Source: an uncultured Clostridia bacterium (GTDB lineage: Bacteria > Bacillota > Clostridia > TANB77 > CAG-508). From it: a stretch of DNA of 64,000 bases. Numbering within the stretch: position 1 is the first letter of the stretch; every line of letters begins with the position of its first letter. The position numbers and the translations under genes are program-made. Under the pieces are notes generated by a model, which was given only the letters and a program-made list of their open reading frames with translations, searched no databases and was not told the origin of the DNA. Of the stretch, positions 1-7,520 are shown in pieces. The stretch is from the NCBI GenBank assembly GCA_934130285.1, contig CAKOXT010000001.1, positions 1 to 64,000 of the forward strand. The letters are read 5' to 3'.

Positions 1-77
1 TCACGTACACTCGTACGCTCCGGTGTTTCAATTTAATTTTGCCTTGCAATACTTGTTTCTTTTGATAACCTGATGAC
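1..77. repeat. 77-bp direct repeat, copy 1
   Basis: This segment is repeated base for base at 208-284. It contains the inverted core CGTAC-actc-GTACG and ends in gataacctgatgac. Copy 1 begins at the window edge, so its true left boundary is not visible. No coding function is seen. Confidence 0.9.
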
Positions 78-188
78 GTGGGGATTGAAATATTCCGGTA
101 TCAAATCATAATACTGCCTTGTATAATGGAGATTCTAGTTTAACCTGATGGCGGTAAGTTAACAAAGTAAACTTCGTCTTGCTGTGTT

Positions 189-247
189 AAAATTAAATTG
201 AAAATCCTCACGTACACTCGTACGCTCCGGTGTTTCAATTTAATTTT
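189..247. repeat. 59-bp imperfect palindrome (hairpin element)
   Basis: Positions 189-203 (aaaattaaattgaaa) are the exact reverse complement of 233-247. The 29-nt centre contains a second small inverted repeat, cgtac/gtacg at 211-224. No U-tract follows, so it is not a typical terminator. It sits 110 bp before rbfA, where infB would often be the upstream neighbour. Confidence 0.8.
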
Positions 248-284
248 GCCTTGCAATACTTGTTTCTTTTGATAACCTGATGAC
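208..284. repeat. 77-bp direct repeat, copy 2
   Basis: Identical to positions 1-77, with a spacing of 207 bp. The first part of this copy supplies the right arm of a long palindrome (189-247). The sequences that follow the taacctgatg ends (from 153 and from 285) also resemble each other loosely, both running into gtgttaaa and then tgaaaat, so the whole block looks like a degenerate larger repeat. Confidence 0.9.
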
Positions 285-360
285 AGAGTGTTAATAAACG
301 TCGTTTTGGTGTGTTAAATTTAAAGTGAAAATATTTGAAAAATGAGAAAGGGGTGATAGT

Positions 361-723
361 ATGCCAAAAAATAGTAATAGAATGAATAAAGTTAATGAGG
401 AGTTAAAAAAAGAGATTAGTGTTGTAATTTCTCAAGAATTAAAGGATCCTCACATTACTGGTTTAATTAGTGTTACCAAGGTTGATACTACTCCTGACTT
501 GAGATTTGCTAGAGTTTATGTTAGCATGATTAATGCTAAGAGTAATAAAGGAAATTTAGCAAGATTGAAAAAATGTTCAGGGTTTATCAGATCTATGATA
601 GCTAAAAGGGTTAACTTGAGGGTTACTCCTGAACTAGTATTTTTGTTTGATGAATCAATTGAGTATGGTTCAAGAATTGATGCAATAATTGATAAAATTA
701 CAAAAGATATGAAAAATGATTAG
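361..723 (+). CDS. rbfA: Ribosome-binding factor A
   Basis: A 120-residue protein of the RbfA family, which binds the 30S subunit late in assembly and helps 5' maturation of 16S rRNA. The KH-like core is readable: the segment around residues 28-55 contains DPHITGLISVT followed by DLRFARVYVS, typical of the family. Length is normal. The ATG is preceded by gaaaggggtg, a good ribosome binding site. It is followed after 19 nt by nrnA and then truB, a conserved Gram-positive order that supports the call. The usual upstream partner infB is not in the window; instead a repeat-rich leader lies before the gene. Confidence 0.95.
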   Translation: MPKNSNRMNKVNEELKKEISVVISQELKDPHITGLISVTKVDTTPDLRFARVYVSMINAKSNKGNLARLKKCSGFIRSMIAKRVNLRVTPELVFLFDESIEYGSRIDAIIDKITKDMKND

Positions 724-742
724 AGAAGAGAGGAATTTTTAA

Positions 743-1693
743 ATGACTTTAGATGATATAAAAGATGCAATTGAAAATTCAAATAATATGGTTATTTTTG
801 CACATGAGAAACCAGATGGTGATGCTATAGGAAGTAGTTTGGCTTTTTATTTGGCTATGAAAAATTTAGAAAAGGATGTTGAGGTTATAATTCCTCATAT
901 GCCTGAAACTTATAAGTTTTTACCTGGTGCTGATGAAGCACGAGTTGAGCCTTCTTTGAAAAAATATGATGTAGCTGTTGCTTTGGATTGTGGTGATATA
1001 AAAAGATTGGATGATCCAACAGATACTTTTGAAAAGGCTGAGACTAGAATTAATATTGATCATCATGCTTCTAATGGTATGTTTGCTGATTTAAATTATG
1101 TTAATCCTGTATCTCCAGCATGTGCACAGATAATAACTACTATGTTTAAGTATTTTAAATTTGAGATTACTCAGGAGATTGCTACTTGTTTAATTACAGG
1201 TATAATTACTGATACTGGCGGATTTAAATATGATGGTGTTACTTCAGAGACTTTTGAGATTGCTTCAGAATTTTTAGATAAAGGTGTAAAGATTTCTAAA
1301 ATATATAAAGATGCTTTGTGTAATGTTTCTAGGGGTGAGTTTGAAGTAAGAAAATTGGCTGCAAATAGATTAGAATTCTTAGAAGATGGTAAAATTACAT
1401 ATACATATATTACTAAGGAAGATATGGCAAAATTAAATATTGATCAAAATGATTTAAATGGTATAGTTGAAAATGGTAGAGATGTTCAAGGTGTTGAATT
1501 ATCTATATTCTTATATGAAACTGATAAAGGTTTTAAGGCATCTCTTCGTTCAAATAACTATGTTAATGTTTCAGATTTGTGTATTTTATTTAATGGTGGC
1601 GGACATATAAAGGCTGCAGGTTGTACTTTACCTTATCCATTAGAGGAAGCTAAAGAGAGAATTTTAGCTCAAGCAAAAAGATTTTTAAAATAG
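743..1693 (+). CDS. nrnA: DHH-family oligoribonuclease / pAp phosphatase
   Basis: A 316-residue cytoplasmic phosphoesterase of the DHH/DHHA1 superfamily. In this family NrnA degrades short RNA oligonucleotides (nanoRNA) and dephosphorylates 3'-phosphoadenosine-5'-phosphate. Metal-binding motifs are visible: H21 with PDGDAIGS (24-31), DCGD (82-85) and the signature DHH at 106-108. The C-terminal DHHA1 substrate motif GGGHIKAAG begins at residue 285. Length and motif order match NrnA rather than RecJ. It lies between rbfA and truB with a 19-nt gap upstream, as in many Firmicutes, so co-transcription with ribosome maturation genes is likely. The choice of nrnA over other DHH subtypes rests on this context and length. 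Confidence 0.9.
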   Translation: MTLDDIKDAIENSNNMVIFAHEKPDGDAIGSSLAFYLAMKNLEKDVEVIIPHMPETYKFLPGADEARVEPSLKKYDVAVALDCGDIKRLDDPTDTFEKAETRINIDHHASNGMFADLNYVNPVSPACAQIITTMFKYFKFEITQEIATCLITGIITDTGGFKYDGVTSETFEIASEFLDKGVKISKIYKDALCNVSRGEFEVRKLAANRLEFLEDGKITYTYITKEDMAKLNIDQNDLNGIVENGRDVQGVELSIFLYETDKGFKASLRSNNYVNVSDLCILFNGGGHIKAAGCTLPYPLEEAKERILAQAKRFLK

Positions 1694-1762
1694 TTATTAG
1701 TAGCGGTTTTTATGTTTGATAAAAATCGCTTTTTTCATATAATTAGAGGATTGGATTTTATT

Positions 1763-2629
1763 ATGGATGGAATTGTTTTAATTGATAAAGAAAAGGAAAT
1801 TTCTTCTTTTGGGGTTGTAGCTAAAGTTAGAAAAATTTATAATACTAAAAAGGTTGGGCATTGTGGTACTTTAGATCCAGAGGCAACTGGTGTTTTGCCT
1901 ATAATGATTGGTAGTGCTACAAAGATTTCTAAATATTTGGTTGAACATGATAAAGAATATGTAGCTACTCTAAAATTGGGAAAAAAAACAGATTCTGCTG
2001 ATGGAGAAGGAAATATTATTGCAGAAGATGATTTTAAATTAAAAAAGGAAAATGAGGAGAATTACTACCATGTATTTGAAAAGATTGTGGGAAAACATAT
2101 TCAGGTTCCGCCAATGTATTCTGCAATTAAGGTAAATGGTAAAAAGCTTTATGAGTATGCTAGGGCAGGTCAAGAAATTGAACGCGAAGGAAGAGAAATT
2201 GAAATTTATAGTATTGGTATTGAAAACATTGATTATCAATCAAACGAAATTGTGTACAGAGTTTCTTGTTCAAAGGGAACGTACATTAGAACTTTGTGTG
2301 AAATGATTGCTGAACAATTAGGTACAGTTGGATATATGAAAGAGCTTAGACGAACTAAAGTAGATGATTTTTGTATAGATGATTGTGTAAAATTATCTGA
2401 TTTGGAAGTGGCTAACGATAAGAATATATATGTAAAATCAATTGAAAATGTATTTAATGATAAGGACAGTATTATTTTGAATAATAGAAAAACTGAACTA
2501 TTTTTTAATGGTGTGATGTTAACTTTTGAAAAAGAAGATGGATTGTATAAAGTCTATAATTCTGGCGAATTTTTAGGATTAGGAATCATAAAAAACAAGT
2601 TATTAAAAAGAGATGTTATTGTAAAATAG
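1763..2629 (+). CDS. truB: tRNA pseudouridine(55) synthase
   Basis: A 288-residue TruB-family enzyme that converts U55 in the T-loop of tRNAs to pseudouridine. The catalytic aspartate D38 lies in GTLDPEATGVLP, and the following GKKTDSADGEG and PPMYSAIKVNGKKLYEYAR segments are typical. The reading frame is open back to an ATG at 1712, but that start would add 17 residues not usual in the family and has no ribosome binding site; the ATG at 1763, just before MDGIVLIDKEKE, fits family N-termini and has ggat/agagga upstream. It is the last gene of the rbfA-nrnA-truB group and is followed by a terminator. ribF, often next, is absent here. Confidence 0.93.
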   Translation: MDGIVLIDKEKEISSFGVVAKVRKIYNTKKVGHCGTLDPEATGVLPIMIGSATKISKYLVEHDKEYVATLKLGKKTDSADGEGNIIAEDDFKLKKENEENYYHVFEKIVGKHIQVPPMYSAIKVNGKKLYEYARAGQEIEREGREIEIYSIGIENIDYQSNEIVYRVSCSKGTYIRTLCEMIAEQLGTVGYMKELRRTKVDDFCIDDCVKLSDLEVANDKNIYVKSIENVFNDKDSIILNNRKTELFFNGVMLTFEKEDGLYKVYNSGEFLGLGIIKNKLLKRDVIVK

Positions 2630-2664
2630 TGACTTAAATGTTAGTAAAATCAATGAATATAAGG

Positions 2665-2697
2665 AGAACTTAATAGTAAAAATTAAGTTCTTTTTTA
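2665..2697 (+). terminator. Rho-independent terminator of the rbfA-nrnA-truB operon
   Basis: A perfect 10-bp stem (2665-2674 with 2682-2691), a 7-nt loop and a run of six or more T residues. It lies 36 bp after the truB stop. Confidence 0.9.
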
Positions 2698-2732
2698 TTC
2701 TTAAAAAATACGAACATTTTTTCGTAAAAGTA

Positions 2733-2761
2733 TTGACAGATGATGATAAAAAATATAAAAT
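2733..2761 (+). promoter_or_regulatory. Sigma-A promoter of the YgjP-like gene
   Basis: A perfect -35 box TTGACA (2733-2738), a 17-bp spacer and a -10 box TAAAAT (2756-2761), placed 40 bp before the start codon and just after the truB terminator. Confidence 0.8.
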
Positions 2762-2801
2762 AATACCAAACAAAGGTTCTTAAAAACAAGGAGGTATAAA
2801 T

Positions 2802-3470
2802 ATGAAAAATGAAGTTATAACATATAGTGTAAATAAGTCAAAAAACAGAGGTTTATATATTTCGGTTCAAAATGGAGAGGTTTCAGTTTGTGCTCCTTGG
2901 TATGCTACAAGGGAGAAAATTCAAGAAGCGGTTTTAGCTAAGAGAAATTGGATTATGAAAAAATTAGAAGAATACGAAGAAAATAATGAGATAAGTTTAA
3001 GACCAATTCAAATATTAGGAACTATATATAATTTAAAAGTTAGTTATAAAAATGTTAGTGTTATTGAATGTGATTTGGAAGAAAATATTGTAAAAGTAAC
3101 ATTACCAAGAAAGTATAAAAAGATAAGCAATGATTCAATGACAGATATTTTAATTGATAAATTGTATACAAAAATTGCTGAAAGAGAACTAGAAAATATT
3201 ATGGAGAAAACAAGATTAATGGTTGGTTTTGCTCCAGAAGATTATGAAATTGTTGAAATGACTGGAGTGTTAGCAAAATGTACAGAAGATAAAAGAATAT
3301 TGATTAATCCTCGTATTATAAAATACAAAAGAGAAGTTATTGAATATATTGTTTTACATGAATATGCACATTTAAAGTATAAAAATCATACAAAAAGTTT
3401 TTATAAATTTATTGAAAAATATATGCCTGATTATGAAAGATATGAGAAAATTTCTACAATGAAATATTAG
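2802..3470 (+). CDS. YgjP-like (DUF45/M48-type) metallopeptidase
   Basis: A 222-residue protein with a single zinc-peptidase motif HEYAH at residues 186-190, followed by a further histidine (H196) in the KNHTKSFYKFIEKYMPDY context that marks the YgjP/DUF45 (WLM-related) family. These proteins are predicted cytoplasmic metallohydrolases; E. coli YgjP has been linked to UTP hydrolysis, but the role here is unknown. There is no signal peptide or membrane segment. The gene stands alone between its own promoter and a hairpin, so it is probably monocistronic. The start ATG has a strong aaggagg site seven bases upstream. Confidence 0.85.
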   Translation: MKNEVITYSVNKSKNRGLYISVQNGEVSVCAPWYATREKIQEAVLAKRNWIMKKLEEYEENNEISLRPIQILGTIYNLKVSYKNVSVIECDLEENIVKVTLPRKYKKISNDSMTDILIDKLYTKIAERELENIMEKTRLMVGFAPEDYEIVEMTGVLAKCTEDKRILINPRIIKYKREVIEYIVLHEYAHLKYKNHTKSFYKFIEKYMPDYERYEKISTMKY

Positions 3471-3474
3471 AAAG

Positions 3475-3498
3475 AGTGGGAATCTATCAATTCCCACT
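3475..3498 (+). terminator. Hairpin after the YgjP-like gene
   Basis: A 9-bp stem (agtgggaat with attcccact) with a 6-nt loop, starting 4 bases after the stop codon. The following tract, taataaatta, is poor in T runs, so termination may be weak. Confidence 0.6.
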
Positions 3499-3519
3499 TA
3501 ATAAATTATTTTAAAAATA

Positions 3520-3548
3520 TTGACATTAAATGTCTCATTTGATAGAAC
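3520..3548 (+). promoter_or_regulatory. Promoter of pyrBI with overlapping palindrome
   Basis: The -35 box TTGACA (3520-3525) is followed after 17 bp by a weak -10, TAGAAC (3543-3548). A perfect 13-nt palindrome, GACATT-a-AATGTC (3522-3534), overlaps the -35 box and could be a repressor operator. No PyrR-type attenuator structure is evident in the short leader. Confidence 0.55.
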
Positions 3549-3572
3549 AATAAGAAAACTAAGGAGGATATT

Positions 3573-4487
3573 ATGAAAAATTTAATAGACATAAAAGACC
3601 TATCAGTAGATGAGATAGAAGAATTGATAAAAGTAGCCAAAGATATTATGCAAAATCCTGATAAATATTCAGAAAAATGCAAATATAAAAAATTGGCTAC
3701 TTTATTTTTTGAGCCAAGTACAAGAACAAGATTGAGCTTTGAAGCTGCTATGATGGAACTTGGAGGAAATGTATTAGGATTTTCTGAAGCATCATCAAGT
3801 TCTACTTCAAAGGGAGAAAGTGTATCTGATACTATAAGAGTTGTTGGATGTTATAGCGATATTATTGCAATGAGACATCCAAAAGAGGGGGCACCATTAG
3901 TTGCTTCAATGAAATCAATAGTTCCAATAATAAATGCAGGTGATGGCGGACATAATCATCCAACTCAGACTTTAACTGATTTGTTAACAATATCTTGTGA
4001 AAAGAAGAGATTAGATAATTTAACAATAGGATTATGTGGAGATTTAAAATTTGGAAGGACTGTACATTCTTTGATAACAGCTATGTCTAGATATAAAAAT
4101 ATTAAGTTTATATTGATTTCACCAGATGAATTGAAAATACCAGAGTATATAAAAGAAGAGGTATTAGAAAAAAATAATATTGAGTATGTTGAAACAAATG
4201 ATATAGAAGAATATATGGGTGAATTAGATATTTTATACATGACAAGAGTGCAAAAAGAGAGATTTTTCAATGAAGAGGATTATGTTAGATTAAAAGATTA
4301 TTATATATTAAATACTGAGAAATTAAAGAAAGCAAAAGAAGATTTGTGTATAATGCATCCATTACCACGTGTTAATGAAATATCTACTGATGTTGATGAT
4401 GATAAAAGAGCTTGCTATTTTAAACAAGCAATGTATGGTAAGTATATAAGAATGGCACTAATACTTAAATTACTTGATATAAAATAG
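3573..4487 (+). CDS. pyrB: Aspartate carbamoyltransferase, catalytic chain
   Basis: A 304-residue catalytic subunit that makes N-carbamoyl-L-aspartate from carbamoyl phosphate and aspartate, the committed step of pyrimidine synthesis. The carbamoyl-phosphate loop PSTRTR (48-53), the SxxK loop with K80, HNHPTQ (127-132) and HPLPRV (about 262-267) are all present. The acceptor-side sequences match ATCase rather than ornithine carbamoyltransferase. It is followed 20 nt later by pyrI, so the enzyme is probably the allosteric c6r6 type. Other pyr genes are absent from the window. Its start has an aaggagg site. Confidence 0.95.
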   Translation: MKNLIDIKDLSVDEIEELIKVAKDIMQNPDKYSEKCKYKKLATLFFEPSTRTRLSFEAAMMELGGNVLGFSEASSSSTSKGESVSDTIRVVGCYSDIIAMRHPKEGAPLVASMKSIVPIINAGDGGHNHPTQTLTDLLTISCEKKRLDNLTIGLCGDLKFGRTVHSLITAMSRYKNIKFILISPDELKIPEYIKEEVLEKNNIEYVETNDIEEYMGELDILYMTRVQKERFFNEEDYVRLKDYYILNTEKLKKAKEDLCIMHPLPRVNEISTDVDDDKRACYFKQAMYGKYIRMALILKLLDIK

Positions 4488-4507
4488 TAAAAAGGAGAGA
4501 AAAAATA

Positions 4508-4927
4508 ATGAATATAGATAGTATTAAAAATGGAATTGTTATAGATCATATTCAGGCTAAAAAGGGTTTGGAAATATATAATGCATTAAAATTAGGAGAA
4601 CTTGATTGTTCAGTTGCAATTATAACTAATGCCAGAAGTGAAAAAATGGGAAGAAAAGATATAATAAAAATTGATAAAAGTATAGATTTAGACTTAGATA
4701 TATTGGGATATTTGGATAGTAATATAACAATTAATATTATAAAAGATGATGAGAGAATTCAAAAATATCACGTAAAATTACCTAAGCAAATTGAAAATGT
4801 AATTAAGTGTAAAAATCCAAGATGTATAACATCTACAGAACAAGATTTGAAGCAAATATTTGTATTGGCAGATGAAAAAAAGAAAACATATAGATGTAAA
4901 TATTGTGAAAGTTTGAAGGAAGATTAA
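4508..4927 (+). CDS. pyrI: Aspartate carbamoyltransferase, regulatory chain
   Basis: A 139-residue regulatory subunit that binds nucleotide effectors and joins catalytic trimers. The N-terminal allosteric domain starts at about residue 6 with GIVIDHI and contains GLEIYNALKLG. The C-terminal zinc domain keeps all four ligands: C101 and C106 (C-x4-C) and C130 and C133 (C-x2-C). Placement 20 nt after pyrB with its own aaggagag site indicates a pyrBI operon. Most Bacilli lack PyrI, but some Clostridia carry it, so its presence is consistent with a clostridial host and implies feedback control of ATCase. Confidence 0.94.
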   Translation: MNIDSIKNGIVIDHIQAKKGLEIYNALKLGELDCSVAIITNARSEKMGRKDIIKIDKSIDLDLDILGYLDSNITINIIKDDERIQKYHVKLPKQIENVIKCKNPRCITSTEQDLKQIFVLADEKKKTYRCKYCESLKED

Positions 4928-5035
4928 CTTAAAATTTGATAAAAAAGTGAGCGATTAGAGTATTTTTGACCGTTTGTTCAGGTACAAAAATTAATGGGCT
5001 GTGAATACCAAAAAATAAACTATTTTTACAATATA

Positions 5036-5064
5036 TTGCAAATTTTTACTTTATATAGTATAAT
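5036..5064 (+). promoter_or_regulatory. Sigma-A promoter of the GT2 gene
   Basis: TTGCAA (5036-5041), 17-bp spacer, perfect TATAAT (5059-5064), about 50 bp before the start codon. The 100 bp between pyrI and this promoter show nothing recognisable. Confidence 0.85.
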
Positions 5065-5115
5065 AAAAAAAGCGGGAAATTAAATTTTATTAAATTTTGG
5101 AAAAGGAAGGACTAT

Positions 5116-5766
5116 ATGAAGAATGTAAGTGTAATAATACCAGCCCACAATGAAGAAGAAAGAATTGGCGAAGTAATAGACAGATTAAATCAAACAAAAA
5201 ATAAGCCTGAAATCATAGTGGTAAACAATTGCTCTACTGATAGAACAGAAGAGTTCGCTAAGGCTAAGGGTGCCAATGTAGTTCGTTGTGATACTCGAGG
5301 AAAAGGACATGCAATGGAGGAAGGACTTAAACATGCTCAAGGAAATATTATTATGTTTGTTGACGGAGACTTAGAAATATACAACGATGATATTATATCA
5401 GCTATGACAGAGCCTATAACAAACGGCGAAGCTGAGTTTACAAAATCAGCATACGAAAGAGAAGGTGGTAGAGTAACAGAATTAGTTGCGAAACCATTGT
5501 TAGAGTTGTTATTTCCAGATATGTACAAATTCGAACAACCGCTTAGTGGTATAATAGCTGGGAAGAAAGAAATTTTTGAAAAAATGAAATTTGAAAAAGA
5601 TTATGGAGTAGATATAGGCATTTTATTAGATGCTGTTATGCTTACTCCGAAAGTAAAGGAGATACATATAGGTAAGATTGAAAACACCTCGCAATCATGG
5701 AAAGCACTTTCTGGGATGGCGAAAGAAGTTCAAAAGGCAATTTTAAAAAGAGCTAAATACATGTAA
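5116..5766 (+). CDS. Family 2 glycosyltransferase
   Basis: A 216-residue GT-A fold protein. It opens with the GT2 signature VSVIIPAHNEEERIGEVI (residues 4-21), has the NNCSTDRT nucleotide-binding motif (38-44) and a metal-binding DGD at 83-85. There are no transmembrane segments, so it is probably a soluble or peripheral enzyme. The later GVDIGILLDA segment recalls glucosyl-3-phosphoglycerate synthase-like and dolichol-phosphate mannosyltransferase-like subfamilies, but the acceptor cannot be named. The gene has its own strong promoter and terminator and so is a single transcription unit. Confidence 0.88.
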   Translation: MKNVSVIIPAHNEEERIGEVIDRLNQTKNKPEIIVVNNCSTDRTEEFAKAKGANVVRCDTRGKGHAMEEGLKHAQGNIIMFVDGDLEIYNDDIISAMTEPITNGEAEFTKSAYEREGGRVTELVAKPLLELLFPDMYKFEQPLSGIIAGKKEIFEKMKFEKDYGVDIGILLDAVMLTPKVKEIHIGKIENTSQSWKALSGMAKEVQKAILKRAKYM

Positions 5767-5770
5767 TCGA

Positions 5771-5803
5771 AAAGCTGTCTGAAAAAATCAGACAGCTTTT
5801 TAT
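5771..5803 (+). terminator. Terminator of the GT2 gene
   Basis: A perfect 12-bp stem (5771-5782 with 5788-5799), a 5-nt loop of A residues and a T-rich tail, 5 bases after the stop. Confidence 0.92.
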
Positions 5804-5904
5804 AATATGTTAAGCTTTAATTTGTGTTTAAGATTTATACTTTGTTTATAAATTATAAGTTGATGTATTATTTAATTTAAGTATAAAATTTTAAACGGTT
5901 GTTA

Positions 5905-6780
5905 TTATTTATTATTTAAATATTTTTCTCTGCAATAGTCTAATAGGTCCATATATTCTTTTGTGATTATTTTTTTATTATCATTTCCACAATTAATACA
6001 GTCAAGTAATTCTTGTGATTTGTATCTTTCATAAAGAGTTTCAACTCTGTCACTTAAGAATTTTACATAGTTTTCTAATTTATCTGAACTAAAGTCCCAT
6101 GGTTTTTTTGAAAGAATAAAGTGGAATAAATATAAATCATCCAATTTGTAATTTAAGTGATTTATATAATAATCTAAGTATGTAAAGAATACAGTGTATT
6201 TTAATTCTAAATGTAATTCTGGTTTATTTGTCCAATCTTTATAATATTCTTGCAATATGTCTTGGTCTCCAACTGAAGCTTTTTTTTCTGCGACTTGAGT
6301 AAGGATATTTAAAAATTTTTCGATTAATCCTTGTTCTGGTTCTACAACTAATAAACCTGATACTAATTCATGAGGTACTGTGACATTTGGACCAAATTTA
6401 TAATTACAAGGTGCTGCCATATTTGGAAAGTCAAATAATGAGTCTATATTTTTTCTAATATAAATATCAGCATCTAAGTAAACAATTTTATCAAATTGTG
6501 TTAATTCAAAAATTGACAATTTATCAAAAGTATATGTCCAATGTGAGAAATCACCTTGAGCATTTTTTTCTTTTATTTCAGCAGGAATTTCAATACTTTT
6601 TTTTCTTATTGTTTTTATTCCGCAGGAATGTAAAAATTGTTCTGTTTCATTTGAAATTTTGTCTGTGATTAGTACATAAAATGGATAAGCAGAGTTAACT
6701 CTTTTTAAACATTCTTGTACTCCTAAAATTCCAAGTAAATAATTATCAGTGGATAATACACCAATATATGCATAGTTCAT
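5905..6780 (-). CDS. GT8 (glycogenin/galactosyltransferase-like) glycosyltransferase
   Basis: A 291-residue protein of the GT8 type. It begins MNYAYIGVLSTDNYLLGIL, and has the conserved DKIVYLDADIYIRKNID segment in which DAD (about 103-105) binds the metal and nucleotide sugar; a second typical segment reads AAPCNY. The frame is open five codons further (to 6795), but those codons contain the ribosome binding site GGAGG itself, so the start is the ATG at 6780. It is on the minus strand, divergent from the histidine phosphatase gene, with its own promoter. Donor and acceptor are unknown; galactose or glucose transfer is typical of the family. Confidence 0.87.
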   Translation of the reverse strand: MNYAYIGVLSTDNYLLGILGVQECLKRVNSAYPFYVLITDKISNETEQFLHSCGIKTIRKKSIEIPAEIKEKNAQGDFSHWTYTFDKLSIFELTQFDKIVYLDADIYIRKNIDSLFDFPNMAAPCNYKFGPNVTVPHELVSGLLVVEPEQGLIEKFLNILTQVAEKKASVGDQDILQEYYKDWTNKPELHLELKYTVFFTYLDYYINHLNYKLDDLYLFHFILSKKPWDFSSDKLENYVKFLSDRVETLYERYKSQELLDCINCGNDNKKIITKEYMDLLDYCREKYLNNK

Positions 6781-6804
6781 AAAAATTACCTCCAAATTAG
6801 TAAT

Positions 6805-6833
6805 AATATATCATATAAGGCTAAAAGTATCAA
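6805..6833 (-). promoter_or_regulatory. Promoter of the GT8 gene
   Basis: On the minus strand: TTGATA (complement of 6828-6833), 17-bp spacer, TATATT (complement of 6805-6810). It lies almost back to back with the promoter of the next gene. Confidence 0.7.
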
Positions 6834-6840
6834 TAAAAAC

Positions 6841-6869
6841 TTGATATGGAGAGGATTAAACTATATAAT
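6841..6869 (+). promoter_or_regulatory. Promoter of the histidine phosphatase-ispG-ruvB group
   Basis: TTGATA (6841-6846), 17-bp spacer, perfect TATAAT (6864-6869), 30 bp before the next start. The two -35 boxes of this divergent pair are only 7 bp apart. Confidence 0.8.
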
Positions 6870-6898
6870 AATATCAGGATTTTTGAAAGGAGAAATAT

Positions 6899-7465
6899 AT
6901 GAACGTTTATGTTGTTAGACATGGATTGACAGATTATAATATTCAGAAAATTTATCAAGGAAGAGTAGATGTTCCATTAAATGAAGAAGGAAGAAAACAG
7001 GCTGAAGAAACTGCACAAAAATTTAAGGGAATAAAAATAGATAATATATTAGTTTCACCATTATCAAGAGCAAGAGATACTGCTAGTTATATAGAAGAAG
7101 TGACTGGGGTAAAGGCTGAGATTGTTGATGGATTAATTGAAAGAGGTTATGGTGATATGGAAGGACATTCTGCTACTCCAGAATGTAATACTCCTATATT
7201 AGTTGATTATGATAGAAATTATAACTTACATGGTGTAGAGCCTATAAAAGAAATGCTTGAACGTGTTAAAGTTTGTTTAGATCAAATTATGAAAAAATAT
7301 AAAGGAAAAGATATTGTTTTAGTTACTCATGCAGGTGTTACACAGGGAATAGAAATATATTTTAATGGTTTACCTCAAGATAAGAATATAGAAAAACTTA
7401 CATTAAAAAATTGTGAAGTACGAAAATATGAAAATGTTAAAGTACATGAGGATGTTGAGAGATAA
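6899..7465 (+). CDS. Histidine phosphatase family protein
   Basis: A 188-residue phosphoglycerate-mutase-like (branch 1) histidine phosphatase. The catalytic RHG motif is at 7-9 (H8 is phosphorylated in the family), the acid residue E81 sits in LIERGYGDMEGH, and the second histidine H144 lies in LVTHAGVTQG. Members include CobC-type and broad-specificity phosphatases; the sequence does not settle the substrate. The usual GxWEG motif is changed to GDMEG. It is the first gene after a strong promoter and lies 55 bp before ispG. It has a good aaaggag site. Confidence 0.88.
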   Translation: MNVYVVRHGLTDYNIQKIYQGRVDVPLNEEGRKQAEETAQKFKGIKIDNILVSPLSRARDTASYIEEVTGVKAEIVDGLIERGYGDMEGHSATPECNTPILVDYDRNYNLHGVEPIKEMLERVKVCLDQIMKKYKGKDIVLVTHAGVTQGIEIYFNGLPQDKNIEKLTLKNCEVRKYENVKVHEDVER

Positions 7466-7520
7466 GAGATTTTTATACAGTAATGTATAAAGTAAATAGA
7501 CAAAAGAATTGGAGAATTTT

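Noticed and set aside
1712..1762. 17-codon N-terminal extension of TruB
   Set aside because: No ribosome binding site and not present in family members; the ATG at 1763 fits.
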